Assembly: GCF_013305725.1 (NCBI RefSeq)
Contig: NZ_CP047883.1
Location: 1,033,001-1,097,000 of the forward strand
Source: Streptococcus mitis
GTDB taxonomy: Bacteria > Bacillota > Bacilli > Lactobacillales > Streptococcaceae
Reading direction: 5' to 3'
DNA: 64,000 nucleotides
Part shown: positions 43,884 to 52,983 of the stretch, piece after piece
How the letters are laid out: the number at the start of each line of letters is the position of its first letter
Numbering within the stretch: the first letter of the stretch is position 1
Made by a program: the position numbers and the translations under genes
The notes under the pieces: generated by a model
The model's input: only the letters and a program-made list of their open reading frames with translations
What the model was told of the DNA's origin: nothing
Databases searched by the model: none

Positions 43884-46191
43884 TAAAAAGGAAAAAGTTA
43901 AAGATAAAAAAGAGGAAGTGTTACCATCAACGGCTAATACTCTTTCCTATCAAGCCCTGTATCAAAATGGTCTGATGCAGGTGAAAGAAGATTATTTCTC
44001 ACAAAGCTATTTACTTGGTGATGTCAATTACCAGACTGTTGGTTTAGAAGACAAGGGGGCAATCATTGAGAAGTATTCTGATTTGATTAACTCACTAGAT
44101 GACCAAACTAACTTCCAATTGACTATCTTTAATAAAAGATTGAATTTAGAAAAGTTTAGACAAAGTGTTTTGTATGAGGAAAAAGAAGATGGATATGATA
44201 CCTATCGTAAAGAATTGAATCGGATGATGAATCAGAATTTAGACAGTGGCGAAAATAATTTCTCAGCTGTGAAACTGATTACCTTTGGTAGAAAGGATTC
44301 TAATCCCAAACAAGCCTATCGTTCCTTGTCTCAAATTGGAGAATATTTCAAGAGTGGTTTTTCAGAAATTGATGCTCGCTTTGAATCCTTGGCTGGAGAA
44401 AACCGTGTGAACTTGTTGGCAGATATGCTTAGAGGAGAACACCATCTTCCTTTTTCTTACCGTGATTTAACGAGATCGGGTCAGACAACTCGTCACTTTA
44501 TAGCTCCTAATCTCTTAGATTTCAAAAACAAGAATTACCTACAAATCAATGACCGATTATTGCAGATTGTCTATGTGAGAGACTACGGTATGGAATTAGG
44601 AGATCAGTTTATCCGAGACCTCATGCAAGGAGATTTGGAATTGATTGTGAGCCTCCATGCTCAAAGTTCGACCAAGGCAGATGCCATGAAGAAACTACGA
44701 ACAAAGAAGACCTTGATGGAATCCCAAAAGATTGGGGAACAACAAAAACTAGCTCGTACAGGTATCTATTTGGAAAAAGTAGGTCATGTATTAGAAAGCA
44801 ATATCGATGAAGCTGAGGAACTCTTAAAAACCATGACAGAGACAGGAGATAAACTATTTCAAACAGTCTTCTTGATTGGTGTTTTTGGTCAGGATGAAGA
44901 AGAACTCAAACAAGCACTAGACACTATTCAACAAGTGGCCGGCTCAAATGACCTAATGATAGATAAACTTCCATATATGCAAGAAGCAGCCTTTAATAGT
45001 TTGCTGCCATTTGGTTGTGATTTTTTAGAGGGAGTATCACGGAGTTTATTAACATCTAATGTAGCAGTGAACTCTCCATGGACTTCAGTAGACTTACAAG
45101 ACCGTAGTGGGAAATATTACGGTATCAATCAAATCTCAAGCAATATTATTACCATTGATCGTAGCCTATTAAATACACCGTCTGGTCTGATTTTAGGGAC
45201 ATCTGGAGCTGGGAAAGGGATGGCAACCAAGCATGAAATTATCACGACCAAAATCAAGGAATCTGGTGAAAATACTGAAATTATCATCGTGGATCCAGAA
45301 GCAGAATACAGTGTCATTGGACGAGCTTTTGGGGGAGAAATGATTGATATTGCGCCCGATTCCCAAACCTATCTCAATGTCCTTGACTTGTCTGAAGAAA
45401 ATATGGATGAAGATCCTGTAAAGGTAAAATCAGAATTTCTTTTATCCTTTATCGGCAAGTTATTGGATAGAAAAATGGATGGAAGAGAAAAATCGATTAT
45501 TGACCGAGTTACCAGACTCACCTATCAGTCATTTAAAGAGCCTTCTTTGGAAGAATGGGTCTTTGTCTTGAGCCAACAACCAGAAGAAGAAGCGCAGAAT
45601 TTGGCACTTGATATGGAACTGTATGTCGAAGGTTCTCTTGATATTTTTTCTCATAAGACCAATATTCAGACAGGATCTAATTTCTTAATCTATAATGTTA
45701 AAAAGTTAGGAGATGAGTTGAAACAAATTGCTCTTATGGTTGTTTTTGATCAGATATGGAATCGTGTCGTTCGGAATCAAAAATTAGGGAAGAAGACCTG
45801 GATTTATTTTGATGAAATGCAGCTTCTCTTATTAGATAAATATGCCAGTGATTTCTTCTTTAAATTGTGGAGTCGTGTCAGAAAATATGGAGCCAGTCCG
45901 ACTGGAATAACTCAAAATGTCGAAACCTTATTGTTAGATCCAAATGGTAGACGGATTATTGCCAATAGTGAATTTATGATTCTCCTCAAGCAAGCAAAAA
46001 ATGACCGGGAAGAACTGGTTCAACTCTTAGGCTTGTCAAAAGAACTCGAAAAATACCTAGTCAATCCAGAAAAAGGAGCAGGACTAATAAAAGCAGGTTC
46101 AGTTGTTGTTCCCTTCAAAAATAAGATTCCTCAAGGTACTCAATTGTTTGATATTATGAGTACGGATCCTGATAAAATGGCTTCTAATTAA
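43834..46191 (+). CDS. virB4: VirB4-like conjugation ATPase
   Basis: 785 residues with AAAGGA 9 bases upstream. A lysine-rich N-terminal tail (residues 1-30) precedes the VirB4/TraE domain. Walker A is LGTSGAGKGMATK near residue 455, Walker B is TWIYFDEM near 655, then WSRVRKYGASPTGITQNVETL, and the arginine-rich motif near ANSEFMILLKQ. It energises assembly and substrate transfer by the type IV secretion channel in the cytosol/inner membrane. Confidence 0.94.
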   Translation: MKRKSNTLKKQKTSMTNKKEKVKDKKEEVLPSTANTLSYQALYQNGLMQVKEDYFSQSYLLGDVNYQTVGLEDKGAIIEKYSDLINSLDDQTNFQLTIFNKRLNLEKFRQSVLYEEKEDGYDTYRKELNRMMNQNLDSGENNFSAVKLITFGRKDSNPKQAYRSLSQIGEYFKSGFSEIDARFESLAGENRVNLLADMLRGEHHLPFSYRDLTRSGQTTRHFIAPNLLDFKNKNYLQINDRLLQIVYVRDYGMELGDQFIRDLMQGDLELIVSLHAQSSTKADAMKKLRTKKTLMESQKIGEQQKLARTGIYLEKVGHVLESNIDEAEELLKTMTETGDKLFQTVFLIGVFGQDEEELKQALDTIQQVAGSNDLMIDKLPYMQEAAFNSLLPFGCDFLEGVSRSLLTSNVAVNSPWTSVDLQDRSGKYYGINQISSNIITIDRSLLNTPSGLILGTSGAGKGMATKHEIITTKIKESGENTEIIIVDPEAEYSVIGRAFGGEMIDIAPDSQTYLNVLDLSEENMDEDPVKVKSEFLLSFIGKLLDRKMDGREKSIIDRVTRLTYQSFKEPSLEEWVFVLSQQPEEEAQNLALDMELYVEGSLDIFSHKTNIQTGSNFLIYNVKKLGDELKQIALMVVFDQIWNRVVRNQKLGKKTWIYFDEMQLLLLDKYASDFFFKLWSRVRKYGASPTGITQNVETLLLDPNGRRIIANSEFMILLKQAKNDREELVQLLGLSKELEKYLVNPEKGAGLIKAGSVVVPFKNKIPQGTQLFDIMSTDPDKMASN

Positions 46192-46202
46192 GGGGAAGTG
46201 GA

Positions 46203-49016
46203 ATGAAGGATAAAAGAGAAATTATACGTGCCCGAAAGGCATTTAGAAGAAGTTTAAAAGATGAGAAGAAATTCTTGAAACAAGGAAAGAAGGAGGTGAA
46301 GAAACAGAAAAAAGATTCCGCTGTACTGGATGAAAAAGCATGGAAAAAAGAGATAAAAGAAAAGCTAGAGGAGATGAGAGAAGCTTCAAAGGAGAGAGTA
46401 AAACAAGCAAATGAAGACTACAATCATATTCTTCAAAATAGTCCTCCATCTCTTTTGAATCGAAAAGAATTAAGAGACAGACGGTTGCCTCATGCTAGGA
46501 AACGATTGAAAATAGCCAAGAAGCAATTTAGAGAAGCCAAGGTAGAAGCAAAAGAAGAAAGAAAAGAGAGTCGTAAAGAAAGAAAAACCAATCAAAAATT
46601 TCTCTACGGTCAGGAATCGAAACAAAAATCTAATTTTTTCTTTCAAGGGAAGAGTTTAGAAGAATTAAAAGCTAAGAAAGAAGTCAAGGCCGCCAAAGAG
46701 AATCTAAAATCTACTAAACAAGCCTATAAGTCCAAAAAAGTCAGTAGGAAAGCCAAAACTTTTCTTTATGTTCTTGGACGTGAAGGAGGAGAGTTAGCTT
46801 CAGAAAATGAAGATTTAGAAGGTTATCGCACACTTCAAGAGACCATTAGAAAAGGGAAACGCTACAGTCGGCTTTCTTATAACCTTGGAAAAGCTAGTGT
46901 CAAAACAGGACAAGCAACAGGTCGTTTTACCAAGAAAAGACTGACCAACACAAAAGAGCGATACCATCATTTTAAGGCTGGAAAAGGATGGAAACTAGCG
47001 AAAGATAATCCAAGTTCCTTTAAAAATCGGTTTCGAAAGTTAAAGAATCAAGGTCTTACTAGTGTCCGAAATATCTATCAAAAACTAAAAGCAGCCTTTT
47101 CCTTCTTTACATTTGCGGCTGGAAATCCTGCAACCTGGATAGTTGGAGGAATAGTCTTTCTTCTTTTACTTATGATGAGCTTCTTTTTAGGATTTTCATC
47201 TGCTAGTTTGATTCAACAAGATGAATTTGAATTAACAAAAGCTTATACCCACCTGACTTGGGAAGATGCAGAACATACTCGCACAAATGACAAAGGAATT
47301 ACTTATTACACAAAAGTTGATGATGTGATGGGGTATATGAACTTTAAATTCCATGACTATGAGTTACACAAACCAGTTCACTTATTTAGTTCCGAAACTT
47401 ACAAGGATTATCTGTCTACTTTGTGGCATGATTTAAACGATGGGGAAGATTTGAAATCCATGCAAGACCTTTATGAAACTCCTAAGTATAAACTCTCGAA
47501 AGACGATCAAGAGGAAATGAAGGAACTAAAAGAAGAAGGTGTCTATGCTTCCATGCAGGAATTGGACAATCCGTTTGAGGGACAAAGCAACGAAGATAGT
47601 TTAACCATGACTTATCGTTATGGATACTATGATTTAGACGGAAAACCTACTCTTCAGGAGTACATTCTACTAGAAGCGAAGGCTCACCAAACGATTGTCG
47701 CACCAATGGATGGAGTTGTATCTCTAGATGGAGATGATGTTATTCTCACTAACGGAAAAGGAGAGAATGAGAGTCGATTGACCTTGTATTCTATTCATAA
47801 TGGCCGTGCGATTGAGGGAACAAGGGTCTTAACTGGTGATGTTATTGGTGAGACACCAGACGATACAGGTTTGAAAGTTTCCTATCAAAAGTATAAGAAC
47901 AAGAAAGAAAAATTGGTGTATGTCAATCCGCAATTTTATTTTCCAAAAGTCATTCAACTTCAGACAACTATCTTACCTGCCATTGGTCAGTTTGGTGGGG
48001 ATGAGTTTGAACGAGCAAAACATATTTATGAGTTTTTGAAATCTCAAGGGGCAAGTCCCCAAGCCATTGCGGCTATTTTAGGAAATTGGTCGGTAGAATC
48101 TTCTATCAAACCTAAACGAGCTGAAGGGGATTATTTATCTCCTCCAGTTGGCGCTACCGATTCCTCATGGGATGATGAAAGCTGGTTAGCGATAGGAGGG
48201 CCAGCCATTTATAGTGGTGCTTATCCTAATATCCTTCATAGAGGTTTGGGGTTAGGTCAATGGACGGATACCGCAGATGGGTCAACACGTCATACAGCTT
48301 TGTTAAATTATGCACGCACCCAAAATAAGAAATGGTATGATTTAGACCTCCAACTTGATTTTATGCTTCATGGGGATAGTCCTTACTATCAAAGTTGGTT
48401 AAAGGATTTCTTTAAAAATACGGGTAGTGCAGCCAATCTCGCCCAACTCTTCCTTACCTATTGGGAGGGAAATTCTGGTGACAAACTACTGGAAAGACAA
48501 ACTAGAGCAACGGAATGGTATTATCAAATTGAAAAAGGCTTTAGTCAAACAAATGGAGGACAGGCAAAAAGTGACCCACAATCCCTTGAAGGGGTTCGTG
48601 GGGACTTGTATGATCATTCTGTTCCTGGTGGTGGAGATGGTATGGCCTATGCCTATGGACAATGTACATGGGGTGTTGCGGCTCGTATGAACCAGTTAGG
48701 ATTAAAGCTAAAAGGTAGAAACGGAGAGAAGATTTCAATCATTAATACCATGGGAAATGGTCAGGACTGGGTTGCGACAGCTTCAAGTCTTGGTGGAGAA
48801 ACGGGCTCTACACCAAGAGCAGGTGCCATTGTTTCTTTTGTAGGAGGTACACATGGCACACCAGCTATCTACGGTCATGTGGCTTTTGTCGAGAAGGTCT
48901 ATGATGATGGTTCTTTCCTTGTGTCTGAAACTAACTATGGTGGCAACCCTAACTATACCTTTAGAAAAATCTCTCAAGCAGATAGTGCCATTAGTTTTGC
49001 CTATACAACGAAATAA
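46203..49016 (+). CDS. Multidomain conjugation peptidoglycan hydrolase (lysozyme + CHAP)
   Basis: 937 residues. Residues 1-290 are a very basic, coiled-coil cytosolic region; one membrane helix lies near 312-332. Outside follow a degenerate M23-like segment (HQTIVAPMDGVVSLDGDDV), a phage-tail-type lysozyme domain (AAILGNWSVESSIKP with catalytic Glu near residue 631, then GLGLGQW), and a C-terminal CHAP amidase with Cys in GQCTWGVA (about 821) and His in YGHVAFVEKV (about 890). It opens the wall locally for the transfer channel. Confidence 0.92.
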   Translation: MKDKREIIRARKAFRRSLKDEKKFLKQGKKEVKKQKKDSAVLDEKAWKKEIKEKLEEMREASKERVKQANEDYNHILQNSPPSLLNRKELRDRRLPHARKRLKIAKKQFREAKVEAKEERKESRKERKTNQKFLYGQESKQKSNFFFQGKSLEELKAKKEVKAAKENLKSTKQAYKSKKVSRKAKTFLYVLGREGGELASENEDLEGYRTLQETIRKGKRYSRLSYNLGKASVKTGQATGRFTKKRLTNTKERYHHFKAGKGWKLAKDNPSSFKNRFRKLKNQGLTSVRNIYQKLKAAFSFFTFAAGNPATWIVGGIVFLLLLMMSFFLGFSSASLIQQDEFELTKAYTHLTWEDAEHTRTNDKGITYYTKVDDVMGYMNFKFHDYELHKPVHLFSSETYKDYLSTLWHDLNDGEDLKSMQDLYETPKYKLSKDDQEEMKELKEEGVYASMQELDNPFEGQSNEDSLTMTYRYGYYDLDGKPTLQEYILLEAKAHQTIVAPMDGVVSLDGDDVILTNGKGENESRLTLYSIHNGRAIEGTRVLTGDVIGETPDDTGLKVSYQKYKNKKEKLVYVNPQFYFPKVIQLQTTILPAIGQFGGDEFERAKHIYEFLKSQGASPQAIAAILGNWSVESSIKPKRAEGDYLSPPVGATDSSWDDESWLAIGGPAIYSGAYPNILHRGLGLGQWTDTADGSTRHTALLNYARTQNKKWYDLDLQLDFMLHGDSPYYQSWLKDFFKNTGSAANLAQLFLTYWEGNSGDKLLERQTRATEWYYQIEKGFSQTNGGQAKSDPQSLEGVRGDLYDHSVPGGGDGMAYAYGQCTWGVAARMNQLGLKLKGRNGEKISIINTMGNGQDWVATASSLGGETGSTPRAGAIVSFVGGTHGTPAIYGHVAFVEKVYDDGSFLVSETNYGGNPNYTFRKISQADSAISFAYTTK

Positions 49017-49019
49017 AAA

Positions 49020-49057
49020 AATCATGTCATCAGTTTAGGTGACATGATTCTTATTTT
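49020..49057. terminator. Convergent bidirectional terminator
   Basis: AATCATGTCA (49020-49029) pairs perfectly with TGACATGATT (49040-49049); CTTATTTTTT follows on the plus strand and a T-run also follows on the minus strand. It closes both the conjugation operon and the minus-strand GNAT unit. Confidence 0.8.
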
Positions 49058-49661
49058 TTATAGAGTGACATATTTAATGCCATAGGCTGATAACTTACTT
49101 GATGATCGTCTTTAATCAATTGACTGTAAGCAACAAATCCGAACTGTTCATAAAATTGAATGACTTTAGGATGATTGATACTATCTAAAAATACCATCTG
49201 AGTTCCTACAATTGCTCGAAATTCTTCAATTTTTTGAATTACAATTTCAAATAACTCTTGTCCTGATAATTTATTTAGCTTTGTGTTTTTGCCGAATTGA
49301 CCGATAAGTAACACAGGGAGATAATCAATATTTTTGGGACTTTTCCCTTTTAGGACGAGTTTCTTTTTTAAGGATTTCTCTAAATCAGAAATATCAACAA
49401 CTTTGAGAGATAAACTAAAGAATCCTAAGATGTTATTTGTTTCAGTTTCTTCAACGATAAAATTACGAGAACGATGTTGTTTTTCAAAATTGGGAGCTTT
49501 ATCAGATAGATAAGTCAACATCTCTTCATTACCGTTGAAATCAACATTTTCTAAAATGATAGTTTTAAATAGAGCTCCTGAACTTGTTTCTCAGTTTTAT
49601 CAGGAGCCAGCACTTGAATATTTTCAAGATATTGCTTAAGTGGTGTTACTTGAATTGTCAT
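49051..49661 (-). pseudogene. GNAT-family acetyltransferase toxin, frameshifted
   Basis: The gene begins at the ATG at 49661 (MTIQVTPLKQYLENIQVLAP...), but a CT dinucleotide duplication at about 49571-49574 (GAGCTCTATTT instead of GAGCTATTT) breaks the frame, which ends after 36 codons. The second frame, open from before the break to 49051, carries the GNAT core: FIVEETETNNILGFFSLSL, VLLIGQFGKNTKL (acetyl-CoA loop) and VFLDSINHPKVIQFYEQFGF. It lies one base after the antitoxin stop. Likely an inactivated, or slippage-controlled, tRNA-acetylating toxin. Confidence 0.72.
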
Positions 49662-49662
49662 C

Positions 49663-49827
49663 TTACAGATACTTTGAAATGAGTTTATTTTTCGTTGGAG
49701 CGGTAGCGTCTTGTGATTCAATAGATTTCAAGACTGCTTGTAGCTTTTTAGATGGTTTATGATTAAGAATTTTTAGAGCATCTTCGTTTGTTAGTTTTAT
49801 ATCACGTGTTAAACTGATTGTAGCCAT
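49663..49827 (-). CDS. Small antitoxin of the GNAT module
   Basis: 54 residues beginning MATISLTRDIKLTNEDALKI, with a C-terminal TAPTKNKLISKYL. GGAGG lies 8 bases upstream. An N-terminal beta strand with two helices suits a ribbon-helix-helix or RelB-like DNA-binding antitoxin. It precedes the toxin, with one base between stop and start. It remains intact although the toxin is frameshifted. Confidence 0.72.
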   Translation of the reverse strand: MATISLTRDIKLTNEDALKILNHKPSKKLQAVLKSIESQDATAPTKNKLISKYL

Positions 49828-49857
49828 TTGTTCTACCTCCTGTTTCTACTTAAATTC

Positions 49858-49886
49858 ATTATAGCTTATTTTGAACAAAAGTTCAA
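49858..49886 (-). promoter_or_regulatory. Promoter and operator of the GNAT module
   Basis: On the minus strand: TTGAAC, 17 bases, TATAAT (49863-49858). The palindrome TTGAAC-AAAA-GTTCAA (49871-49886) spans the -35 and spacer, an ideal site for autorepression by the antitoxin. Confidence 0.78.
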
Positions 49887-49940
49887 TCTGAAGATAGTGT
49901 ATGTTTTCTATAGTGTATAAATCCAAAATAAGTTTTTCTC

Positions 49941-49969
49941 TTGCATTTGTAGCTCATATTCGTTAGAAT
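49941..49969 (+). promoter_or_regulatory. Promoter of the orphan small RNA
   Basis: TTGCAT (49941-49946), 17 bases, TAGAAT (49964-49969). Divergent from the GNAT promoter. The predicted start is near 49976. Confidence 0.6.
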
Positions 49970-49975
49970 AATGGT

Positions 49976-50099
49976 GTAGATGAGTGGTTGGCTCATGGTC
50001 AATCTGATAGTAATCTTGGACATAAGGGCCAAGCGGTGGCGGACACCAGAATAAACCGACTGACTAGGTGGCTTACAGGTTCTGTAAGCCATCTTTTTT
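49976..50099 (+). ncRNA. Orphan structured small RNA (about 120 nt)
   Basis: It lies between a promoter-like sequence and a strong terminator, with no downstream gene on this strand for over 4 kb. Stems visible: ATGAG (49980-49984)/CTCAT (49992-49996); CTTGG (50015-50019)/CCAAG (50029-50033); GGTG (50035-50038)/CACC (50044-50047); terminator TGGCTTACAG (50069-50078)/CTGTAAGCCA (50082-50091) with six T. It is more GC-rich than its surroundings, as expected of a functional RNA. No open frame is convincing. Family not recognised. Confidence 0.62.
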
Positions 50100-50128
50100 A
50101 CTTTAATAGTAATGTTTTATATTTTAAG

Positions 50129-50159
50129 GAGAACGAAGTTTTGGCTCGTTCTCTTTTTT
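50129..50159 (+). terminator. Intrinsic terminator in the cargo gap
   Basis: GAGAACGA (50129-50136) pairs with TCGTTCTC (50146-50153), followed by TTTTTT. It backs up the small-RNA terminator 40 bases upstream or ends a lost gene. Confidence 0.65.
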
Positions 50160-50552
50160 GTTGATGATATGCTCCAAACAACCTACACTGTAGAATATTA
50201 AGTAAATAGGATACTATAGGTTTAAATTAAATGTATAAGATAAATAGTTGGATTAGTAAAAGTTTCAAGTCTGATAAGAACAATATTACATTTCATACAA
50301 CTGAACGTATATATTTTATAAGAGAGAGGGATGCTTGGTTTGGGAAAATCATTCAAAATACAGTTATAAGAATTTTAATAAGAATGAAAGTGTGATATTT
50401 CTTTTTCAATAATCTTCTAAATGTATTAAAATTAAGCTTTCCACTTATGTATTCTGCTAATAAACTTCAATACATTTCAATAGATTTTCAAATTTTGGTG
50501 GGGATTTTTATTATACTTTGTACGAGCTTTTCAATACTCTATCCCAACCTTT

Positions 50553-50588
50553 AAAATCCCTCAAGTTATTTACTCAAGGGATTTTTTA
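50553..50588. terminator. Terminator downstream of the PEBP operon
   Basis: AAAATCCCT (50553-50561) and AGGGATTTT (50577-50585) with A-run on one side and TTTTTT on the other; it can act on both strands and would stop the minus-strand cluster about 150 bases after the PEBP gene. Confidence 0.6.
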
Positions 50589-50741
50589 TCTGCTTTTTTC
50601 ATACTCAAACAGTCAGTCTAACTGTTTGATTTTCTTTGTGACTAACTCCCCTAAAAATAGTAGATTTAGCTACTTTACTGGTTTTACAAGATAATAACAA
50701 GACCTAAACGTTTAATTTATTTAGGTTTACCAATTATGACT

Positions 50742-51248
50742 TTAACATTTTCCAATAAGGTCTAACTCAACCGTACCCAAAGTTAAATCCTTTACTTTAT
50801 TTAGTAATTCATTAACCCAAAAGCCATTTTTAAGTCCTGTTTTCTCTGATAATGCAAACACTTTTAAAGTATAGTTATGGTCTCGATCAGGTGGAGTCGG
50901 TCCAACAAACATTGTATCAATTTCAGAAAAATCACCATCTAAAAATTGACTAGAAAAACTATTTTTACCTTGAATTAATTGACCAATTCGGCTCATATTT
51001 TCTTCAATCTGAATACTATCACCATTAACTTTTAAATCAGCAACGCTCCAATGAATCCAAGGAAAAGAGCAAACAGGAATGGCATCATAATCAATAAGAG
51101 TAAAAGCGATATATTCAGTACCTTTGGGTAAATTATCAACTTCAAACGCAAAAGAACGAACCGGATTTCCTTGCATTATATCTTCCCTTTTTGCTTCCTT
51201 TCCAAACTCCTTTGGTAAAATATTATTAAATGTTGTTTTAATTTTCAT
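50742..51248 (-). CDS. PEBP (YbhB/YbcL, Raf-kinase-inhibitor-like) protein
   Basis: 168 residues. The family ligand-site motifs are IDYDAIPVCSFPWIHWSVADL (with WIHW) and FVGPTPPDRDHNYTLKVFALS (GPxPPDxxHxY). No signal peptide. Bacterial PEBPs bind small anionic or phosphate ligands; the physiological role is mostly unknown. It is the last gene of the minus-strand cluster and overlaps the MFS gene by 11 bases, so it is made together with the pathway and may bind its product or intermediate. Confidence 0.9.
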   Translation of the reverse strand: MKIKTTFNNILPKEFGKEAKREDIMQGNPVRSFAFEVDNLPKGTEYIAFTLIDYDAIPVCSFPWIHWSVADLKVNGDSIQIEENMSRIGQLIQGKNSFSSQFLDGDFSEIDTMFVGPTPPDRDHNYTLKVFALSEKTGLKNGFWVNELLNKVKDLTLGTVELDLIGKC

Positions 51249-52341
51249 TTTTTTCTCCTTTAAGAATTATAAAGCTAAATATACAATAAATAGCTAAAGC
51301 GATTAGCGACATACATATTACCCCTTCAAAATTAAAATTTAAATATAAGAGACCTCCTAACATAAGAAATATGATATTAAAACAAGCATAATACACTTCT
51401 GCAATTTTCAGAACAATAGACAATTTGCTATTACTCTCTTTTAACATTTTAATAGTCTGAGGTCTAGTAATTCCAGATGATAGCCCCAATAAAACCATAC
51501 CTAAACAAATACAAATAATATTGTTGGTAAGAAATAATAGCAAAGATGGGAACAATAGTACGGAAGAAAAGTATCTATTCTTATTAACAAAAAATTTCGA
51601 GGAGATATTTCCCATCAAAGTGTATGAAGCCAATATTAAGACAAAATATTGAGTTGAAATATGCAGATCTGTAAAAAAATAAAATGGTAAAAATCCTGTA
51701 AATAGTCCTAGGATGATTCCTCTTAGGAAAACATAATGACCAACCCAATATTTTTCAAAATTCGTCAAATGATATTTAGTAGTATTTCTAAATTCACGTT
51801 GCTCTTTCTTATAATCTAGAGGTACTAATAAAGAAAGTAATATTGTATTAATAATCGTGGCAATAATCGTGGCATAAATCGGATAATTAGGATTTAGTTT
51901 ATAAAGAGTCCCCCCAATAATTCCAGAAAATAATAATGAGATGAACATATAGCCATTTGTTCTATTTTGAAAATCAGTTGCTTCAGAATCTAAGAAGTAC
52001 TGGATAAGATTAGTATCCTCACCAGCTCCAATAGAATAGCTTGCTCCTAAGCATAGTTGAGCAATAACAATTAAAATTGTACTATCAGATAAACTTAATA
52101 ACCCTAATCCAATTAATTTGACAACTTCACTCAGAATTAATAATCTCTTTGATGGAATATTGCTAATGTACCTTTTAATAAAAGTAGAACTTACAAACGT
52201 TCCTATTCCATAACAAGACATCAATAATTCTATACCTATAATTGAGTATCCTTTTGAATATAAAATTATTAATAAAAAGGGTAAATAGAAATATGCCCTT
52301 GATAAAATCCGATAGAATATTATTCCCAACTTATTTTTCAA
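51238..52341 (-). CDS. Major facilitator superfamily transporter
   Basis: 367 residues with about 11-12 hydrophobic helices; SRAYFYLPFLLIILYSKGYS opens helix 1, and a GIGTFVSSTFIKRYISNIPSKRLL loop resembles the MFS motif between helices 2 and 3. It is slightly short for an MFS exporter but not visibly broken. It overlaps both neighbours by 11 bases. As the only transporter in the cluster, it probably exports the product of the LeuA-like/YrdC-like enzymes. Confidence 0.87.
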   Translation of the reverse strand: MKNKLGIIFYRILSRAYFYLPFLLIILYSKGYSIIGIELLMSCYGIGTFVSSTFIKRYISNIPSKRLLILSEVVKLIGLGLLSLSDSTILIVIAQLCLGASYSIGAGEDTNLIQYFLDSEATDFQNRTNGYMFISLLFSGIIGGTLYKLNPNYPIYATIIATIINTILLSLLVPLDYKKEQREFRNTTKYHLTNFEKYWVGHYVFLRGIILGLFTGFLPFYFFTDLHISTQYFVLILASYTLMGNISSKFFVNKNRYFSSVLLFPSLLLFLTNNIICICLGMVLLGLSSGITRPQTIKMLKESNSKLSIVLKIAEVYYACFNIIFLMLGGLLYLNFNFEGVICMSLIALAIYCIFSFIILKGEKNEN

Positions 52342-52981
52342 TTACATATCCCTCCTTTTGTAATACATTTTGGATTTCTTTTTTGCTAATATCTCCCTCC
52401 CTCAAAATAGTGACAGTTCCAATATCATTAACTTTTATTATAGTACTTGATTTAGTAGCCAATGATTCTACATTTGATTTTAACAAATAATCAACTTTAT
52501 CTCCCATATGTTCATCAGCGACCTCCTCTGTGATAAGTAGGTCATCAGCTGTTCCAGAGATATTAGCTGAGGTAATTGCAACTACTCCTCCTAAATATTC
52601 TACAAATTCTCTAAAAACTTCATTTTGAACACATCCCAAGGAAATTGTGGAACTATCATTTATTGCATAATGAAATGGACTAATATTTTCTACCACTATA
52701 TTTAGTGCTCCTGGCCAAAACTCATCGACCAATAATTTCATTAAATTTGTTTGTGAAGTCTTACCATATTTTTCCCAATCATTAGGATTGGACATGAAAA
52801 TAGAGAGAGGCTTATTTTTAGGCCGAATTTTATATTCAAAAATTCGGTTAACAGCCATCCTATTATCTGGAAGACAACACAAATTATAGTTAGTATCTGT
52901 TGGAACTATGATGGGATATCCAGCGTTTAATTTAGATTTGAGAATTTCTAAATTCTCCTGATTTAATTCTAAAATTTTCAC
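52331..52981 (-). CDS. Sua5/YciO/YrdC-family protein
   Basis: 216 residues. YrdC-fold motifs: GYPIIVPTDTNYNLCCLP, YKIRPKNKPLSIFMSN (KxR...KPL substrate site), WPGALNIVVE and AITSANISGTADD. TsaC/Sua5 enzymes make threonylcarbamoyl-AMP for tRNA, and related domains serve in carbamoyl transfer. The typical C-terminal Sua5 domain is absent, as in TsaC. A dedicated copy inside a cargo operon suggests carbamoylation or adenylation of a pathway intermediate rather than tRNA work; that is inference. Confidence 0.85.
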   Translation of the reverse strand: MKILELNQENLEILKSKLNAGYPIIVPTDTNYNLCCLPDNRMAVNRIFEYKIRPKNKPLSIFMSNPNDWEKYGKTSQTNLMKLLVDEFWPGALNIVVENISPFHYAINDSSTISLGCVQNEVFREFVEYLGGVVAITSANISGTADDLLITEEVADEHMGDKVDYLLKSNVESLATKSSTIIKVNDIGTVTILREGDISKKEIQNVLQKEGYVIEK

Positions 52982-52983
52982 TA

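Larger units (their letters stand above)
50100..50741. other. AT-rich gap with terminators and a doubtful 54-codon frame
   Basis: No convincing gene. An ATG at 50231 opens 54 codons to 50395 (MYKINSWISKSFKSDK...) but has no good ribosome site; I give it little weight. Two terminators are present (separate entries). The stretch looks like decayed cargo. Confidence 0.5.

Noticed and set aside
49883..50092. Minus-strand 69-codon frame over the orphan small RNA
   Set aside because: It is antisense to the hairpins and terminator, has no ribosome site, and its composition is not protein-like.
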